Positions 21,049-33,397 of a DNA stretch of 64,000 nucleotides are shown here, in pieces. This DNA is from Phoenix dactylifera. Lineage: Eukaryota; Streptophyta; Magnoliopsida; Arecales; Arecaceae. The DNA lies in NCBI RefSeq assembly GCF_009389715.1, contig NW_024067680.1, forward strand, positions 1,116,001 to 1,180,000. Reading direction: 5' to 3'. A program made the translations under genes and the position numbers. Below the pieces are notes generated by a model. That model was not told the origin of the DNA, did no database searches, and saw nothing but the letters and a program-made list of their open reading frames with translations. Within the stretch, counting starts at the first letter, position 1, and every line of letters begins with the position of its first letter.

Positions 21049-24000
21049 AGAGGCAGCAAATATGGAAACAGTATGGTGGTGCAATGGTGAAAAGGGTATC
21101 AATGAATCAAGGAGATTTTACTTGAAGAACTTGAGTTCCTTGTTTTTAGAAAAATACTAAAAGAAAGATTTTCATGCTCTCACTTTTTTTGTTTCAAAAA
21201 TAAGGAATGATTTTGAAAAAAGAAAGTAGAAACAATAGTACAAAACATTATTTTCTCCAATTTTGTATTTTTATTTTTAAAATAGAAGATAGGGAAAAAA
21301 ACAACACCAAAATAGATCCAAGAAGACTAGTTAGTGATTGAGTTCACAAATGTGAGAATTGATTAGAGTCCTTAAAGGTCAATCCCAAAGAATGCCTAGG
21401 TACGGATTGATACACACCTCAGTATGCCTTGGTATGGATCAGTATGGGGTCCGTACCAATATGAACATGAATTTCATACCAGTTCCGATCCAATATAGTA
21501 TGGTATGTCTCAAACCGAGCAATTCAGGGAATATGGAGAAGGAACTGTAGCTTCTTGAAAACAAGCATAATCAGAAGCATGAGCACAAGCATGATCCATA
21601 GTTTGAGCAAGTAGGACCTAGGAAAAGACCAACATGATTTAAAGCATGTTGATGAAATAGACCTAGGAAGTTAGGAGTTGTTTCGTTTTATGGAAATATG
21701 AAGAATGAAAGCAGTCCCATGAAGCATCCATTTGAACACACAAAAAAAGGAACAGCATTACACAATAAAGAAAATGACAGAAACAAGAAGCTACCAGACT
21801 GCTTCATTGCATTCTTCTAGATAAGGGCAACAGAAAGAACCATAATTTTGTCAGGGAGAAAAAAACAGTAGATATTTCTCTGAACCTACTCTATAATCAG
21901 CATAAATCAAGAGGAAACTAGAATGAAATTCCTGATTCCCTAAATCATCCCTGTTCCTTCATAACTATCTGATCGAGGTAAGTTTGTGACATTCAGTTGG
22001 TTGGAAGGAAGAGAAAGGAAACCATGCTAACATTTTATAAAGTCTCCATATATCAACATGCCAATGATCTAATCATGTCATGTAGAGCTTAGCCCAGAGA
22101 GATGTTCCTCTTGGGGTAATAGACTGATATTATTACTAGTTATTCAGAAAGGTTTTCTGTATAAAATTTTCCCACATAAGCTTTTACTGTGAATCAAGAA
22201 ACAAAAAGTGTGACAAAATTAACATATATAAAAATATAAATCCATGATAAAAATGTAGAATTTGATAGAAAACAACAGGCTAAAATTTTAGAGATAACAT
22301 TCATTAAAAATAAATTATGCAAGGCTTCTAGTATATTAATGAGCAGTATTATCATGAAACATCTCTAGGTCAAACACCTAGTTCTCTACATGATCAAACA
22401 GTAGTGCACAGAATTGTCGAACACCTTATAAGATGGTTATTTGTCATATCATATCATATTATGTCACACTAAAATATAGGATAACAAAACAAAATTTAGA
22501 GCAGTAGGTGGTTAAATACATGCAACATCTACCAGAATCAAAACTATGAATATAATTGGGTCAAGAAATCAGTGAACGCATGTACCTTGTTCAAAAATTA
22601 AAATGACAAAGCCAGCTGGCTAAGAAGAAAACAGACAAGGATGGAAAAAAAAGGGAGCACGACCACTGAATTTCAACGAGCATAGCTCAAGGTGCCTTCT
22701 GCTAGTCTTCTTTCCAGATTATGGGGCTGGTTCCTGCCCTCCTGTGTTTGCCTGCTTTTAGTTTTGAACTAATGGAAAAAAAATAATTAAGAGTTCAAAT
22801 CCAATTTTTGGTAAGAATATTTAGCCATCTGATAACAGTCAAATCACAATGCAAGCATGCCAGTCATAAGCATGATGGTACTCATTCCCAAACGAACTCC
22901 TGCCCTGCATATTTTAACTATGAAGGTATCATCAAGTAAATAATTATGGTCCTTTTTTTTTTTGCTAAAAATAATAATTATGGTCCTTGAATGTCAAATT
23001 AGAATCTTATAAAGGGATTATAGTAGACAGTGGACTATACACAATAAAACCAAGCATATTGTGGCTAGAATCCATAGTCCTATTTAGGTTACAGTGTTGC
23101 TTAACAATAATAGAGTAAGTTTAAGAATTTTCTTAAAAGGATTTTTTGCTGTTTGTTACCTACATCCAGCCAAAGGCAGTAATTCAACAGCCATCTTCAT
23201 AAGAACTATTGGAATTTATAGAAGTTTTTATTATCTTCTCCCTCCTCTTAACTTCAAGAGAGAAGACAGGGCCACAGCAGACCTTTATTTGATTTAATTT
23301 TCCCATTAAAACTAATTTTAAATATGACGTTCTTCAAAAAATGTAACAGCAGAGAACCATATTTTTAACTTTTTTTGACATATCTGCACCAATTTGCTGT
23401 TAGAAAAAGCTTTAATCAAATGCCAGTACTTGAATGTACTAACACTGTACTGGATGCGATGGTTCAACAATATGAAGAAATTTGCAACAATATCAAGAAA
23501 GATACAAATTCCCAAGAATGTCATGATTGATAGAAATTTTGGTTTTACACATGAAAAAAACAAAGGTACTGATGGGCACATGAAATAACAACAGATTTCT
23601 AGAAGCTTGTGAGCATATGAAAACTCACACGACTTCATGCTTCAGAAAATGGTTCAGTGAGAGAATTTTAAAGCTTTGGAAAGATCATAAATCAATCCAT
23701 AAATATTGAGCACCATAACCTGTAAAAACTCATTATATCATGACGTCCAGACAGTAAAAATTTTCCTGGATTAAACAGTTGGATTGAAGTTTCAATATAC
23801 GGTTTGGGCTAAGAAAAGCATAACACTGGTTAGGACCCCAAGCATAGGAAGCTGTTAATTCTGGGTATAGCAGACAGTAGCATGGTGATTTAATGCCCTT
23901 GCAAATTTAATTAGGAATCGAATATACATCCCTTTAGATGTCTATGTATCTATTATTTAATCATCTCCCGATTTTCTTTTTTTTTTGATATAGAAATATC

Positions 24001-26292
24001 TGCTCTTTCTCTCTAAATTGAAGCAAAAAAAATTTAGAGAGAGAGCAGATGGATCCTATCCCCTATATCGAACACTCATTCCATTTTTGAAGGTAAAGTA
24101 GAGCAACAACATTGTATTACAAAATCTTCAAAGACAATCCAAAAGAAATCCCAATAACCATAATACATGTTGTTGTCAAGCTCCTCAACATAAGGAGTTT
24201 TGTTGTCCCTAGAATGCATATGAGCCAAACAATCCAGCTGAAAAAGAGTTGAGTTGGAGTAAACTTGATTGCTACAGAAGAATAATGTTAAGGTTTATAT
24301 GAACAAAGATAGTGAGGCAAGACAATATTCACAAGGCATCAGCTATTACACTTTCTTCTTGAAATTTGAAGGCAATAGCATATATGATTGAGTAAAGCAT
24401 AAAAGAAAAAGATGTAGACAAACTGGTTCTAGAAAGAATTAAGACTCTTTCAAAGGGAAGACGCCTGCTGTTGGACAACCATTGCTACATAGATTCAATT
24501 GTTTATAACAAGGGGATGGCAGTTTTGGATATGATTTCCATCAAGGCTTTTTATTCCATTAGAATGATGTTTGAATCAGGATGCCTATCATGCTGATTGA
24601 CAGAAAGGTCTCACGGCACAACACGGCTTCTAAATAATTGCTAGGAGTACCAGATTTCAATCAAAATATCTGTTACAACAAAATTAGACGACCTGAATAG
24701 AAGACCATGTAGATGGAAAAGGCATGAAGGACCAGAAGTTAATTTTTGATGAGAGGAATATGAAACTTGGCGAATATTTGACTAGCATGAGTAGTAACTT
24801 CCGTTGTTGGTGGTCAGTGGGTGAGTTTTTATTAGTGAATCCTTAGAAGACAAATTTGGCCTACCTTGATTAACTAACATCAGTAAATCCATCATGGAAT
24901 AATGGTGCAACCACAATTCCTTTTTTACCTTCCAAATTGTTAACTAATTCGACACTCAATTTGGTATAGCAGGCTCATGTGCCAATAAGCCTTGGGATAA
25001 AAGGGGGACAGATACTATGAGGGGGAATGGTAAATGGAAAGGCATGCTATAATAGAGTTACGGGAGTCTGCATATAATTTTCATCATACAGGACAACAGA
25101 ATGCACTGAAGCCTAGGAAAAAGTTGATTAGAAGAAGATTATGTATTTTTAAAGATTAAGTCAATTTGTTAATTCCATGAAGCTCGGGATCTGGTGGTTG
25201 TGTCAAATATGCTGAGACAGGATGATGAAATGGAAGAATAAGGAGGATAAACTGGAGTATAGTTGTTTGATTTTTGCAAGAATATTTTTCTTCTGTTATT
25301 TGCTTAAAGTAATTGTGGAGTCACTGAAATCATTTCAGATTTAACTTCACAGCTTTTAATTCGATTGCCTTTCTGCTAACAGTAATTTGATGTACATAAT
25401 ATGCTTTAGAATGAAAGATTTTAAGGCCCAATCATTTGTTTTACAAGTTTTGACTAATTTTGTCATTATAATCCTCAGAAATAGGGACAATTTCCACGAC
25501 AAGATTTTGTTATGGGTTCAGATCATAATAGTATAGCATTGTAGTTTTTAGGTTGTTAAAATAATTGTTTGACAAATGAGTTGGGAGAGTAATTGCTTAT
25601 GTAGCTTCATATATAGCATCACCCTCTCCCATGAATTCAATATGTATCACTTCATTTAATCTTTTCTGCTTCCTCTAGAATTTAAATTGTGGGGATAGTG
25701 CAAAGGCTTGGACTTTACTAGGTTATAGCTTGGTCTCTTATCCAGATATTTTTACAGTGGAATTTGTTTACCAATATCACGAGATCAGACTTAACTTATA
25801 TACTTCTTATCTAAAATTAAAAAATATAACAGAATTTGACAAAACATCACTGTCTTTTTGATAAAATTTTCCAAAATCAGACCTCTACTGTGGGCATCAA
25901 GTGAACAAGTAATGCAGCATTTCTGAAAAGCCTTTGCAGGAACATCTGTGGCCTCTCCCCTATACCTGCAAGTCTTTGGCGAAACATTTGCTGAAGACCA
26001 ACCTCATAGGATATTTGTTGAACAAACTTCCTATATGTGCACTTTCACAACCATTAATTTACATTCATCTTTTATATAGATGTCAATGTGACAACAGAAA
26101 GGGGTTTACAAAATGGTATCAGCGGTTTGGACCTACACTAACTCTATAATAGCACAGGGCATATAAAAATTTCACTTTCATCAGCTTTCAAAAGCAAAAT
26201 GCAGATCAAGTAAAGAGTATAATAATTGGGAACAAAAGAAACTGACAGGACAATAGCCAGATCCGACCTGTAATAACTCTCCTTACGGTGAG
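21049..26292. other. AT-rich intergenic region, no gene recognised
   Basis: This is 5.2 kb of AT-rich DNA whose reading frames are short and resemble nothing I know. A GGTACC/GGTATGG-rich remnant lies at about 21390-21510, a small inverted repeat 'gctctttctctctaaatt...aatttagagagagagcaga' at 24001-24049, and a 'catatcatatcat' run near 22447. The right part may include the 3' untranslated region of the F-box gene. Confidence 0.6.
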
Positions 26293-28018
26293 TTAGACTT
26301 TAATATAGATTTCAGAATGTGTTGGGCGTAACTTCTTATCATCATTCTCAGTCATAACTATTTTAGCATTCACCGATGCCTTCGTCAAGTATGACAGCTG
26401 GTCACGGAGAAATTGCAGCATACCAGAATAATAATTCACCTCATCCATCTCAAATTCTTGAAAAGTAACTATGGATAAAGACTCAAGATAGGCAGCCCTC
26501 CCCAACAAAAATCTCACCAGTTCAATCTCATTGTTGTGCCCCTTGAAGTTATTCATCTTTATGACCTTGAGATTTTCGAAAGCAACCTCTGGAGGTTTCT
26601 CCTCGACCACCTCCAAGTATTTCTCCATATAGGGATCATACATATTGGTTGGAAGCTGCGCAGAGTTCAAATCAACACATCAGGAATAGAATGCACCGAT
26701 TCTAAGATACTATCCAAGCTTAAGCAACGAACAAACCTCTATGAAAAGCCTTTCCAAGCTTGGACACCGGCAAAGAGTAAAGAAGCTGTAGATATCTGTA
26801 AGGTTGCTGTCCGTCATCATCACCATCAGCAGCTGCAATTCTCTCAGGTTTCGGAAGTTCCTGAATTCCTCAATTGCATTCGCCCCCGAGACAGTAATAT
26901 ACTGAAGCACCATCATCGACAAAGATTGAGGGGAAAAAATCTCCTTCCTTTACATTTCAAGTCGAAATTTTGATACAGAATCCAATTCAATTCACCAAGA
27001 AAGCAAATACCTGAAGCGAAAGGCTGCAAAGGGTCAGGACTTTAACATTGGAGAGCCTGCCGATGGCCTTCACCCAATTGCTCCGAGGAAGCCCCGAACC
27101 CAGGCCGCCGGAGCTCATGTACACATCCTCCAGCCCCGAAGAGTTATCGAGGCAGTAACTGGTGAGATAAGCACCACTGAATCGGAAGGACCGGAGGCCT
27201 GGGGCCGAGACGGTGAGCTCGGAGACCTTGGGGCAGTGAACTATGGTGAGGCTCGCGAGCCGGAAACCGGAAGCTGGGATGGCGATCCGCCGGAGGTCCC
27301 GGCAGTACCGGAGATCGAGCGAACGGAGCCGCGGACAGGCGGCGATGATCCTCCTCAGAGCGGCGTCGGTGATGGAGATGCTGTGGAGGCAGAGGATCTC
27401 GAGAGAGGAGAGGCGCTTGAAATGGGCGGCGGGGCAGGAGAGGTGAAATCCGCAAACGGTGAGGCGAGAGAGGTTGGGGCTCTCGCAGAGGTGGAAAAAG
27501 TCGCGGCGAGGGGGGCGGCGGCGGCCGACGGGGGCAGGTGATGGGGGAGGAGGGGAAAGGTCAACGTGGAGGTCCTCGACGCCGCAGGCGGAGGCGTACT
27601 CGAGCCAGCGGATGACTTCCGGGCCGTGGCGGAGGCCCGGGTGAAAGGCGATCCGGAGGACGTCGAGGCGCCGCCGGCCGCGGTGCCGGAGGCAGCAGCC
27701 GACGCGGTCGAGGAAGTCCTCCGGGCGCTCGCCGGCGGCAACGGAGAGGTCGAGGGAGGAGGGGTGCGGCCAGCGGTACTTCCAGAGGTTGCGCCAGTCG
27801 CGGGAGAGGACGCCGGTGCGGACAGCATACTTGAGGGGGAGGAAGGAGAGGATGTGGAGGCGGAGGGCGTCCGGCAGATCGGTGAGGCGGTCCGCACCAG
27901 CGGCGGCGGACGAGGAGGAATCGCCGGCGCCAGCAGAGTCGGCGGAGGCAAGCGAGGGCTCTGCCGTCCACCGGGGCTTCTTCTTCTTCCGCATCGCGTC
28001 GGGAAGCAGGAAAGTCAT
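26293..28018 (-). CDS. F-box/LRR/FBD protein
   Basis: Three coding exons in consistent phase: 28018-27011, 26901-26737 and 26655-26293, giving 511 residues. The first 25-40 residues are basic then alanine/serine-rich. An F-box follows at about residues 43-85 (DRLTDLPDALRLHILSFLPL, then VLSRDWRNLWKYRW), the surface that binds SKP1 in an SCF ubiquitin ligase. Leucine-rich repeats fill about 150-390 (for example LEILCLHSISITDAALRRI). The C-terminus has FBD-like sequence (FENLKVIKMNNFKGHNNEIE, LVRFLLGRAAYLESLSI). Family role: substrate adaptor for ubiquitination; the substrate is unknown. Exon 1 is very GC-rich, while exons 2 and 3 are AT-rich. A (GA)n tract in the presumed leader (28040-28062) may affect expression. 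Confidence 0.9.
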
Positions 28019-28039
28019 GGAATGGGGGGCGGGGGCGAG

Positions 28040-28062
28040 AAAGAGAGAGAGAGAGAGAGAGG
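28040..28062. repeat. (GA)n tract in F-box gene leader
   Basis: A GA dinucleotide run of about 23 bases lies roughly 20-45 bases upstream of the F-box start codon. Such tracts are common in plant 5' leaders and can bind GAGA-binding (BBR/BPC) factors; binding here is an inference. Confidence 0.7.
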
Positions 28063-29810
28063 TGATAGGTGGGAATTAGGGGAGGGTTTTATTACAATAA
28101 GAAGAGGAGCACAGCATGGATGGTTTCCGTAATGATGGATGATGGATACATATGCACCATTACTACCTGCCAAATCCGATTTGATTATTTCAGGACATTA
28201 CCAAACTTAGAGGCTTTATTGATTTGCTTATATTTGCGATGCATGGGGGAAAAAAATGAAATATAAGATCTGGAGTCAAAAAGTTTTGAAATTCTAATTA
28301 TTTTTAAATGGTATCCAGTCGTGACAGTTTTATGAAATAGTTCATGTTTGGTATTTAATGGAAAAATCAAACCAGAGAAACATTTTGTTTTGAAGATTTA
28401 TTTAACTTTGGTAAATTGGGTTGAAGACTTTACAAAAGGATTCTAGATACAATTCTTTGGAAGAAGAGGGGGAAAAAAATCAGAATGGGTTATTTCTTTT
28501 ATATGGAAAGGACTATAGACAATTGATTTGTTTTATAGTAATTTTAATTTATAATTTACTAATAAGATGGATAAATAAGGTAATTAGATATTAAAAGAAA
28601 GCAAGGTAGCTGTGGAAGATTTTTGCTATTCCCACCTTATCACCATAAAACTTATAAGAGATTATTGATAAAGAAAAGGTGGTGTGAAAAAATAATAGCA
28701 AAGCAAGGAGAATGGGGAATCCATGAGCTGGAATACAATATGTAAAGTTGAGGACTCTAGTGCAAATCTACAGGAAGGGCAGAGTTAGGTGGTCTCAGGA
28801 TGCAAAGGTGGACAGTGATCCTAAAAAAGCAAAGGGTAATCACAAATCAATTTTGGATCAAAATGGCCATGTACTCTGAACTTAGCAACCATCTTGGCCC
28901 AATCCTACAAACCAAGTCATATTATTATTTCATGAGATGCTTTCATAGTTTGAAACAGCTCATGTTTGTGTTTGCATGTTGCACTTTGAATCTTAGAAGA
29001 AATGCTTTCATGATATAGAAGTTTCACATTTTTCAATCAAGGAAATGCTTTTACAACGCATAAGTTCCAACTAAAATGTTAGACAACTGAAGTGTGACTT
29101 CCCTATTGCTACTTCAACTGACACTCTATCGGATCGGAGAACAGTTTCTCTGCAAAAATTTTGAGAAAAAGAAAAATTCTACCCAAGGTTACTGTAGAAC
29201 TAATACGTATTTTCTCTGTTATTCTGGTCAGTGGTAATGTGTAAATGGGAAGCTCAGAGGCTAACTTCTTTTTATATGAGAGGTTTATATCATTCAAGTT
29301 CTACACTTGATAGGCCAATAAAGAAAACGGCGCGTAAGAAGACTTTAGAAGCACCTTTGAAGTCAAATGGATGCCCAATAGTCAGCAATGTGAGGTACCA
29401 AAGTTAAAGATGCAAAAAGGAGAGTGCTTTTCTAAGAGACAAAAGATGATAAGTTCTGGGGGTTTGGAAGGACTTGATAGCATCAGAAAATATATATGAT
29501 AGCCCGTAGGTTGAGGGGACTATTCTCCTGGCTCTCAAAATGACCATTCTGCTGATTGCAGATGCCCCTCTTGGACAATAGTTAAATTATGTATTAGGTC
29601 AGTGAGGATTTCTATATGCTAAACAGAAGCATGTATTATGATGTTTTCTATTTGTCTAATGTCTTAATTTTTAAATTGAAGAAAGTAGTGATCCATCAAT
29701 GCATCTTTGCAAGGAGTCAGTTTTCGACCAAGTCTAATCTGAGTGACTTTGGTTGGAGGAGCAGATTATTTTCAGGTTAATTTTAGTAGGTTGCTGAACT
29801 TTGAGTCCAG
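28063..29810. other. Intergenic, no gene seen
   Basis: This contains the F-box gene promoter region (next to 28063) and AT-rich DNA. I recognise no coding region, RNA gene or complete mobile element. Confidence 0.5.
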
Positions 29811-31100
29811 TTGTGGTTGAAATCTGGCATGAGGGTGGTTACGTTGGAGGAGTCAGAGGAGCCGCCGGTTGGAACGGAGAAAGGAGAGCCGCCGGTCGGA
29901 ACGGGGAAAGGAGAGCCGCCCGGTGCACCGGCGTACCAGCATAAAGCCTTATCGGTGGATTCTGGTGAGGGCCCTCCGATGCTTAGGTTAGAGTGGATCT
30001 TAGTTGGTCCAAAAAATTCCTAGGCGTTATCTAATGTGGCCTATTTATAATCCTTGCAGAGGGGACCAGGTGGCGGACGTATAGCTCGTCCTCATTATAC
30101 GAGGAGATGGGCTAAGTGGCGTGCAGCCAGAGCTTGCTTGAGGTACATGGTGTAGGCCGTTCTTGTGAACGGCACGATATTTGGCAGATATGGTAGGGTA
30201 TGGCCCCTGACAGTAAGCATGGCTGGGGCAGTATGGTGTCGTCCTTGGTTGACGCATCATGGCATGGCCGGCAAGTAAATATGGTGCGGTGAGGTTGTAA
30301 AGTACGGCCATGTATATGGGCATAGGCGCGCGCGTGGGTGCGTGCGTGGATGCGACCGTGGGCGAGGTCGAGCTCGCTTGGAGACCGTCGCATATACTTG
30401 GCAAAGTCAGTTTGGTGAGCACTAAGGTCGGGCCGATTTAAGGGCCGCAATATATATTTAGTGAGGTCGGCTCGGCGGACTTTGAGGTCAGCCCGACCTC
30501 CTTGGTTTTTAATTGACTTCAGGGCGCCCTGCTCAGATCAGGCGCATCGCCGTAGATTCTTCAGGTCGTCAGTTGGGCACCCCGAATTCAGACCGGGGCG
30601 TCATTGTAGGTACGTGCGGTCGATGGAGCCTCTTCGGCTCTTGGTCGATCCTGCAAGGCACTCCAAGCCCGGCTCGAGGGGCTTCATTGTAGGTTCCTGT
30701 GGTCGACGGGGCCTCTTCGACTCTTGGTCGATCCTGTAGGCGCCCCGAGCTCGACTCGAGGGGCGTTATTGTAGGTTCCTACGGTCGACGAGGCCTCTTT
30801 AGCTCCTGATCGATCCTGCATGGCATTCCGAGCTCGGATCGAAGAGCATCATTGCTGGTACCTACGGTCGAGGGGCCTTTTCGGCTCTTGGTCGATCCTG
30901 CAGGGTGCCCCGAGCTCATGGCAACGAAGAGAGCTGGCCGAGATCGGCTTGGCCTTCGGCGAGGTTCGAGGTCTGGCCTGCTCGGTGCTGAGGTCTATTT
31001 GGCTAAAATTGGATGGTCCCATGCTGAGGTAGATGGTCCATTTTGCCTCCCATCAAGTCCTATTGAGGACCTCTTGATGATGAAATGGTGCTAGGGAAGC
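29811..31100. repeat. GC-rich LTR-retrotransposon fragment with tandem repeats
   Basis: It is a GC-rich island in AT-rich DNA. It opens with two to three copies of a 30-bp unit (GAGCCGCC-GGT-GGAACGG, about 29858-29925) and includes 'gtggattctggtgagggccctccgatg', a phrase typical of the leader/LTR of plant Ty3/gypsy elements; that attribution is by style only. It ends in the 83-bp tandem array listed separately. No gag or pol domain is seen. Confidence 0.5.
30525..30925. repeat. 83-bp tandem repeats, four to five units
   Basis: The word 'tcattgtaggt' recurs at 30601 and 30684, and as diverged forms at 30766 and 30849, so the period is 82-83 bp. Each unit contains GGTCGA..GGCCTCTTCGGCTC, TTGGTCGATCCTGCA and CCCCGAGCTCG-CTCGAGGGG, the last being a palindrome. 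A partial, diverged unit precedes the array from about 30525. Confidence 0.85.
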
Positions 31101-31134
31101 TTAACATCTGGACCGACAATTTAGGCAAAGGGAA

Positions 31135-31874
31135 TGTCACAATCCAAGACCTCATCCATAAAGACTAATCGGAAGGTAATATTTAGGTTTTTTAATCATA
31201 TATAAATACCTAAGATCTATCTAGTGCATAGCCGATTTAGGACTAAATACCTGCCCACATATACTACTCCTATTTAAGCCCCAGCATCCTTACCAAGTTA
31301 AGGGTCCAAATCAATGTAAATATATTCACAAGTACTATAAATTCAATTACAAACACCAAAATTAGCCCGTGGTCTGCCCCAATAGGCCCACACCGTAGTC
31401 TTCCTTAATCCACATGGACTATGGGTCGAGTTTGCTCTAATATAATTTGGCACAATCCAGAATCTCATCCTGAAAAGTTAGTCGGAAGATATTATTTAGG
31501 TTTCTTAATCATATATAAATACTGAAGATCTATCCAATGCATAGCCGATATGGGACTAAACATATACCCGCACGAATCCTCACATAATACCATTTGTCAC
31601 AACCTAGGACCTCATCCAAATGGGCTAATCAAAAGGTATTATTTGGTTCATTGGTTCTATATAAATATCTAAGATATATCCGGTGCATAGTAGATGTGGG
31701 ACTAAATATACAGCCAGATAAATCCTCACATAATACCATTTGTCACAACCCATAACCTCACCTAAAAAAGACTAGCTATAAGATATTATTTGAATTCCTT
31801 GTTCCTGTATAAATACCTAAAATCTACGTGGTGCATAGTCAATATAAGACTAAACATACCTGTATGGGTCCTCG
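31135..31874 (-). mobile_element. TRIM-like element array with four LTRs
   Basis: Four direct copies of a roughly 136-bp LTR-like unit start TGTCACAACC (or a variant) and mostly end CCTCACA: 31135-31259, 31448-31584, 31595-31730 and 31741-31874. The first two are separated by a 188-bp internal segment whose start is TACTACTCC (complement of a purine tract). The others are separated by exactly the same 10 bases, TAATACCATT, the complement of the LTR-adjacent end of a methionine-tRNA primer-binding site (AATGGTATTA). The orientation is therefore minus strand. No coding capacity, as expected of terminal-repeat retrotransposons in miniature. A second copy of the family is at 56324-56749. Confidence 0.78.
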
Positions 31875-33397
31875 AAGGAAAAACAATAGGTTGCCTTAGA
31901 GCTATAGTTGCAAATATCAAAAAATTTGAACGGAAAAGACTTTCTCCAAGTAGTGCATACTACAAAGTGAACTAGGGCAACTAGATGCATTTAAATAATA
32001 AGGTTTTGGTTGCATCAACGAGATGCATTTATCCTCCCAATCATCTTGAAGCTTCATGACCGAGATTTTAATGGGGATGGAGAGTGTCCCGGCGCCATCC
32101 CATCTCATTCCTATCAACAAACTTAGAAATCCATTTATGCAAGAGAAAAAAAAAAGAGAAAAAAGATAGAAAGAAAGAAAATATGAATAAAAGCAAACAA
32201 ATGAAAAGAATGAAAGGAATGGAGAAAAATGAAATAAAAGAATGAAAAAAAGAAAGAAAGAAAGAAGAAGGAAAGAAATAATAGAAAAAAAAGAAAGAAA
32301 AAAAAGAAGAGAAATAGAAGATATCTACTGAGATGCATAATCGAAACAATTGTCATAATAGGGCAAGCAGAAAGATATTCCATCCTATGGAGAAATCGGC
32401 ACCTTGTTTCACAAAATTTTACTAAAAGATATTTGCCCTTGCCAAAGCAAGAGTAACACGATAGTATGCTTAGCATCATTGGAGTCATTATTTAGAGAAC
32501 CAGACTTGACAGATTAGACTGAGAAAATCCAGGTAAATGAGGAGTAGAATCTAAGCTAGATTCATAGCCGCAGCAGAAAAGTAGTTGGCCAATGGCCCTG
32601 TGTAGTGTCTTGTAAAAATGAGGCATTTGTAAAGGACCATATCCAAATGATTCGACTAGTCAATCACACGGAATCTACTCCACCATGCTTACACCTAAGG
32701 TGAACGAAAGGAAGTCTCGAATTGTTGATGAAATCCAAGTGGAACGTGAGATGCTTCAAGGAGAATAAGTGAAAACTCATGTAGGGACAACTGCTAGAAA
32801 TCGTGGACTTTGAAAATATGCACAAGATATCAAAACGTCATACTGCTTTTTTCCAATATTTTTTTATTATTTTATAAAAAATTAGAAGATATCTGGATCA
32901 TTCATTCGTTTAATAAATTAAAATATTTAAAGTATTTTATTATTAATAGGTTACCAGCAGATTGCCTACAAGTTACCAGCCTCTTTATTTTTTTATTTTT
33001 CTTTTCAAAGAAAGAATATTTTATTGTTTTTTTCTTCCGAATCGCTGTGTTCCACCAACCTCTATCTCGGTGGTGGAGTGATACGAATAGGCCGTGGATC
33101 CAGAAGCGCCGACGTGGGGACGAACGGAGAGGCGGAAAGGGGAAAGGAGAGGCTGAGGGTGGAGGGCAGGGCGATCGAGACCTCGATGCCGCCGCCACTG
33201 CTCCCTCTCCGGCACCGCTACTGCACCCGCCCGCTTCGAACTCCCGAGGAGGAGGAGGAGGAGGAGGAGAAGTTTTTGATTGTGCGAGATAGCTTCCACT
33301 TCACCGAAGGGTATCGTACATGCGGTGCCTCTCCCTTGCCGGCGACGAGCTCGATAGCTTCTGCTCATGCCTCTGCTGGCTTTGTCTCGACCAGCCC
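31875..33397. other. Intergenic; purine-rich and low-complexity tracts
   Basis: 32145-32310 is an A/G-rich tract (aagaaagaaag type) that produces artificial phenylalanine-rich reading frames on the minus strand. 33050-33397 is GC-rich with a (GGA)n run at 33247-33270; its open frames are compositional. No gene is recognised. Confidence 0.55.

Noticed and set aside
27236-28132. Long plus-strand and alternative minus-strand frames opposite F-box exon 1
   Set aside because: They are shadows of a very GC-rich exon. Only the minus-strand frame from 28018 has F-box and LRR content and splices onward in phase.
30525-30925. CRISPR-like regular repeats
   Set aside because: The units are contiguous tandem copies of 83 bp with no spacers, in a plant nuclear context.
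32068-32488. Phenylalanine-rich membrane-protein-like frames
   Set aside because: Produced by an A/G tract read on the opposite strand.
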